Assembly: GCA_028818995.1 (NCBI GenBank)
Contig: JAPPMR010000088.1
Location: forward strand, 1 to 6,002
Source of the DNA: Candidatus Poribacteria bacterium
Lineage (GTDB): Bacteria > Poribacteria > WGA-4E > WGA-3G
Direction: 5' to 3'
Length of the DNA: 6,002 bases
Both the position numbers and the translations under genes were made by a program. The number at the start of each line of letters is the position of its first letter. The stretch's first letter is position 1. This document shows positions 5,092-6,002 of the stretch, one piece after another. Below the pieces are notes generated by a model. The model was not told where the DNA came from and made no database searches. It saw nothing but the letters and a program-made list of their open reading frames with translations.

Positions 5092-5886
5092 CTACAATCC
5101 TGTTTTCAGCTTACCCCAAACTGTTGTTAACTTGCTTTCAGGTTCAACTGCCAGAAATCCGGTTGCCCTTTCAAGTCCTTCTTCCATAACGGTTTTTATG
5201 TCCTCCTGTGAAAGCGGCACGTCAAATAGCGCAACCTCGTCAAGTAAGCCTTCACACTGATGTCCTCCGTCAGATCCATCACCAATTCGCATCCGAGAAG
5301 GATTCGCATCAAGGCTCGGCTTTGAGTATGCCTGTTTACCAACCTCTTCACCATCGGTGTAGATCACTAAACCTTCATCTTCACCGAAAACGCCCGCGAG
5401 GTGGTGCCACCCATCGCCTGTAATCACTGGACCGCCCTTTGGACCCGCCCATGCGCCAGGGGCACCTTTAGTAATACTCAGCTGAAGCGTTTGAGTGTCT
5501 CTATCCACAACCAACAGATAGTTACGCGGATTCTGTCCCCGCATCATAATAGACTGCCAGCGCGTCCCTTTTGACGGTTTTAGATTTGCCCACGCAACAA
5601 TCGTTAACTCTTCAAGGATGATACTGTTGTTCGCTTCTACCTCAACATAGACATTGTTACCGTTGAATTCAAGTGCTTTTCCAAACTTTCCATCTTGCCA
5701 CTTCTTAGGTCCTGCGATAGCCCCATCGTTTCCCGCATCAGAACTATCTTTTGCTACATCGCCACCGCCTTCTTCAAAAAGCCACATGCCAGCAACGGTA
5801 TCAGGATCAATTTTCCCAAACGCATACGGGCTTGCAATTAGCATGATGACCGCTATAATACTAATAACACAATACTTCGTGTTCAC
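5092..5886 (-). CDS. Exported LamG / concanavalin-like domain protein
   Basis: This is a 264-residue protein. The GTG start is fixed by AGGAGGT six bases upstream and leads directly into a signal peptide (residues 1-24, core VISIIAVIMLIA, likely cut near YAFG). Residues 30-240 have the LamG (LamG_3-like) jelly-roll pattern: GMWLFEEGGGDVAKDSS, GKFGKALEFNG, YVEV, LTIVAWANL, GWHHLAGVF, VIYTDGEEVG, MRIGDG and LLDEVALFDVPLS. Such domains bind glycans or proteins; no glycosidase catalytic motif is visible. The last 20 residues (FLAVEP, then KLTTVWGKLK) lie past the fold and may be a family tail. Cys6 lies too early to be a lipobox cysteine. Single-LamG exported proteins occur in large numbers in Poribacteria (recollection, not searched). 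Role inferred: cell-surface or secreted carbohydrate binding. Confidence 0.9.
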   Translation of the reverse strand: MNTKYCVISIIAVIMLIASPYAFGKIDPDTVAGMWLFEEGGGDVAKDSSDAGNDGAIAGPKKWQDGKFGKALEFNGNNVYVEVEANNSIILEELTIVAWANLKPSKGTRWQSIMMRGQNPRNYLLVVDRDTQTLQLSITKGAPGAWAGPKGGPVITGDGWHHLAGVFGEDEGLVIYTDGEEVGKQAYSKPSLDANPSRMRIGDGSDGGHQCEGLLDEVALFDVPLSQEDIKTVMEEGLERATGFLAVEPESKLTTVWGKLKTGL

Positions 5887-5892
5887 CTGACT

Positions 5893-5899
5893 ACCTCCT
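5893..5899 (-). promoter_or_regulatory. Ribosome binding site of the LamG gene
   Basis: AGGAGGT on the minus strand is a full anti-16S match, six bases before the GTG at 5886. It decides the non-ATG start. Confidence 0.9.
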
Positions 5900-5909
5900 A
5901 TGGAAACAA

Positions 5910-6002
5910 TTAACGTTTGACCGCAATAATACCATCTCCCTCACGAATTGTCAACCACTGATTACTTTTCACATTTTTAATAACATCTTGAATACCATTT
6001 TG
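5910..6002 (-). CDS. C-terminal 30 codons of an unidentified gene
   Basis: On the minus strand a frame runs open from the right edge to a TAA at 5910-5912. It ends QWLTIREGDGIIAVKR. About half of its codons have the purine-any-pyrimidine form, twice the chance level, and the residues alternate polar and hydrophobic in a protein-like way. Thirty open codons alone are weak evidence, since they occur by chance roughly one time in four. The stop lies 23 bp ahead of the LamG start in a different frame, so this would be an upstream neighbour on the same strand. I do not recognise the family. Confidence 0.5.
   Translation of the reverse strand, partial: QNGIQDVIKNVKSNQWLTIREGDGIIAVKR
5926..5954 (-). 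promoter_or_regulatory. Near-consensus sigma-70 promoter of the LamG gene
   Basis: On the minus strand TTGACA (5949-5954), a 17-bp spacer and TATTAT (5926-5931), with TGG before the -10 (extended -10). Eleven of twelve core bases match consensus. Transcription would start near 5919, giving about 33 nt of leader that includes the AGGAGGT. It overlaps the probable coding tail of the upstream gene, so the LamG gene can be expressed independently of that gene. Confidence 0.8.

Noticed and set aside
5654..5890. Plus-strand frame of 78 codons opposite the LamG gene
   Set aside because: It is a shadow of a strongly supported gene with signal peptide, ribosome site and domain pattern, and its translation is proline/serine-rich and unlike a folded protein.

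Overview
The window is about 6 kb of bacterial DNA with moderate-to-low GC and five protein-coding regions. Two of these are cut by the window edges. The style is that of Candidatus Poribacteria or a close relative: secreted LamG-type proteins, very long TPR proteins, and intergenic regions filled with short hairpin repeats built around a GCGGTTTCTAACCGC core. That assignment is inference from recognised style, not a database result. Only murB is a universally recognisable gene.

Layout. (1) Positions 2-1420, + strand: the C-terminal 472 residues of a TPR protein that starts left of the window. (2) Positions 1421-1815: a non-coding repeat island. It holds two near-identical hairpins, a 138-bp imperfect inverted repeat enclosing one of them, a tandem pair of palindromes, and a further inverted copy of the outer arm. 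(3) Positions 1865-2401, - strand: a small exported protein, rich in Arg/Gly at both ends of the mature chain, with a clear rho-independent terminator. (4) Positions 2402-2684: a divergent promoter region. (5) Positions 2685-3596 and 3628-5088, + strand: murB followed by an exported 12-TPR protein, 31 bp apart, behind one good sigma-70-type promoter. (6) Positions 5092-5886, - strand: an exported LamG-domain protein meeting the TPR gene tail to tail with only 3 bp between the stops. (7) Positions 5910-6002, - strand: the probable last 30 codons of an unidentified gene. A near-consensus promoter for the LamG gene lies inside this tail.

How the genes fit together. MurB is a cytosolic peptidoglycan-precursor enzyme. 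The TPR protein behind it carries a signal peptide, so the pair joins wall-precursor synthesis to an extracytoplasmic scaffold. The other two complete proteins are also exported, so three of the four complete genes face the envelope or outside. I found no transposase, CRISPR array, tRNA, rRNA or riboswitch. I see no clear new multi-gene system. The most unusual material is the repeat island, where paired differences between copies suggest that structure is being preserved.
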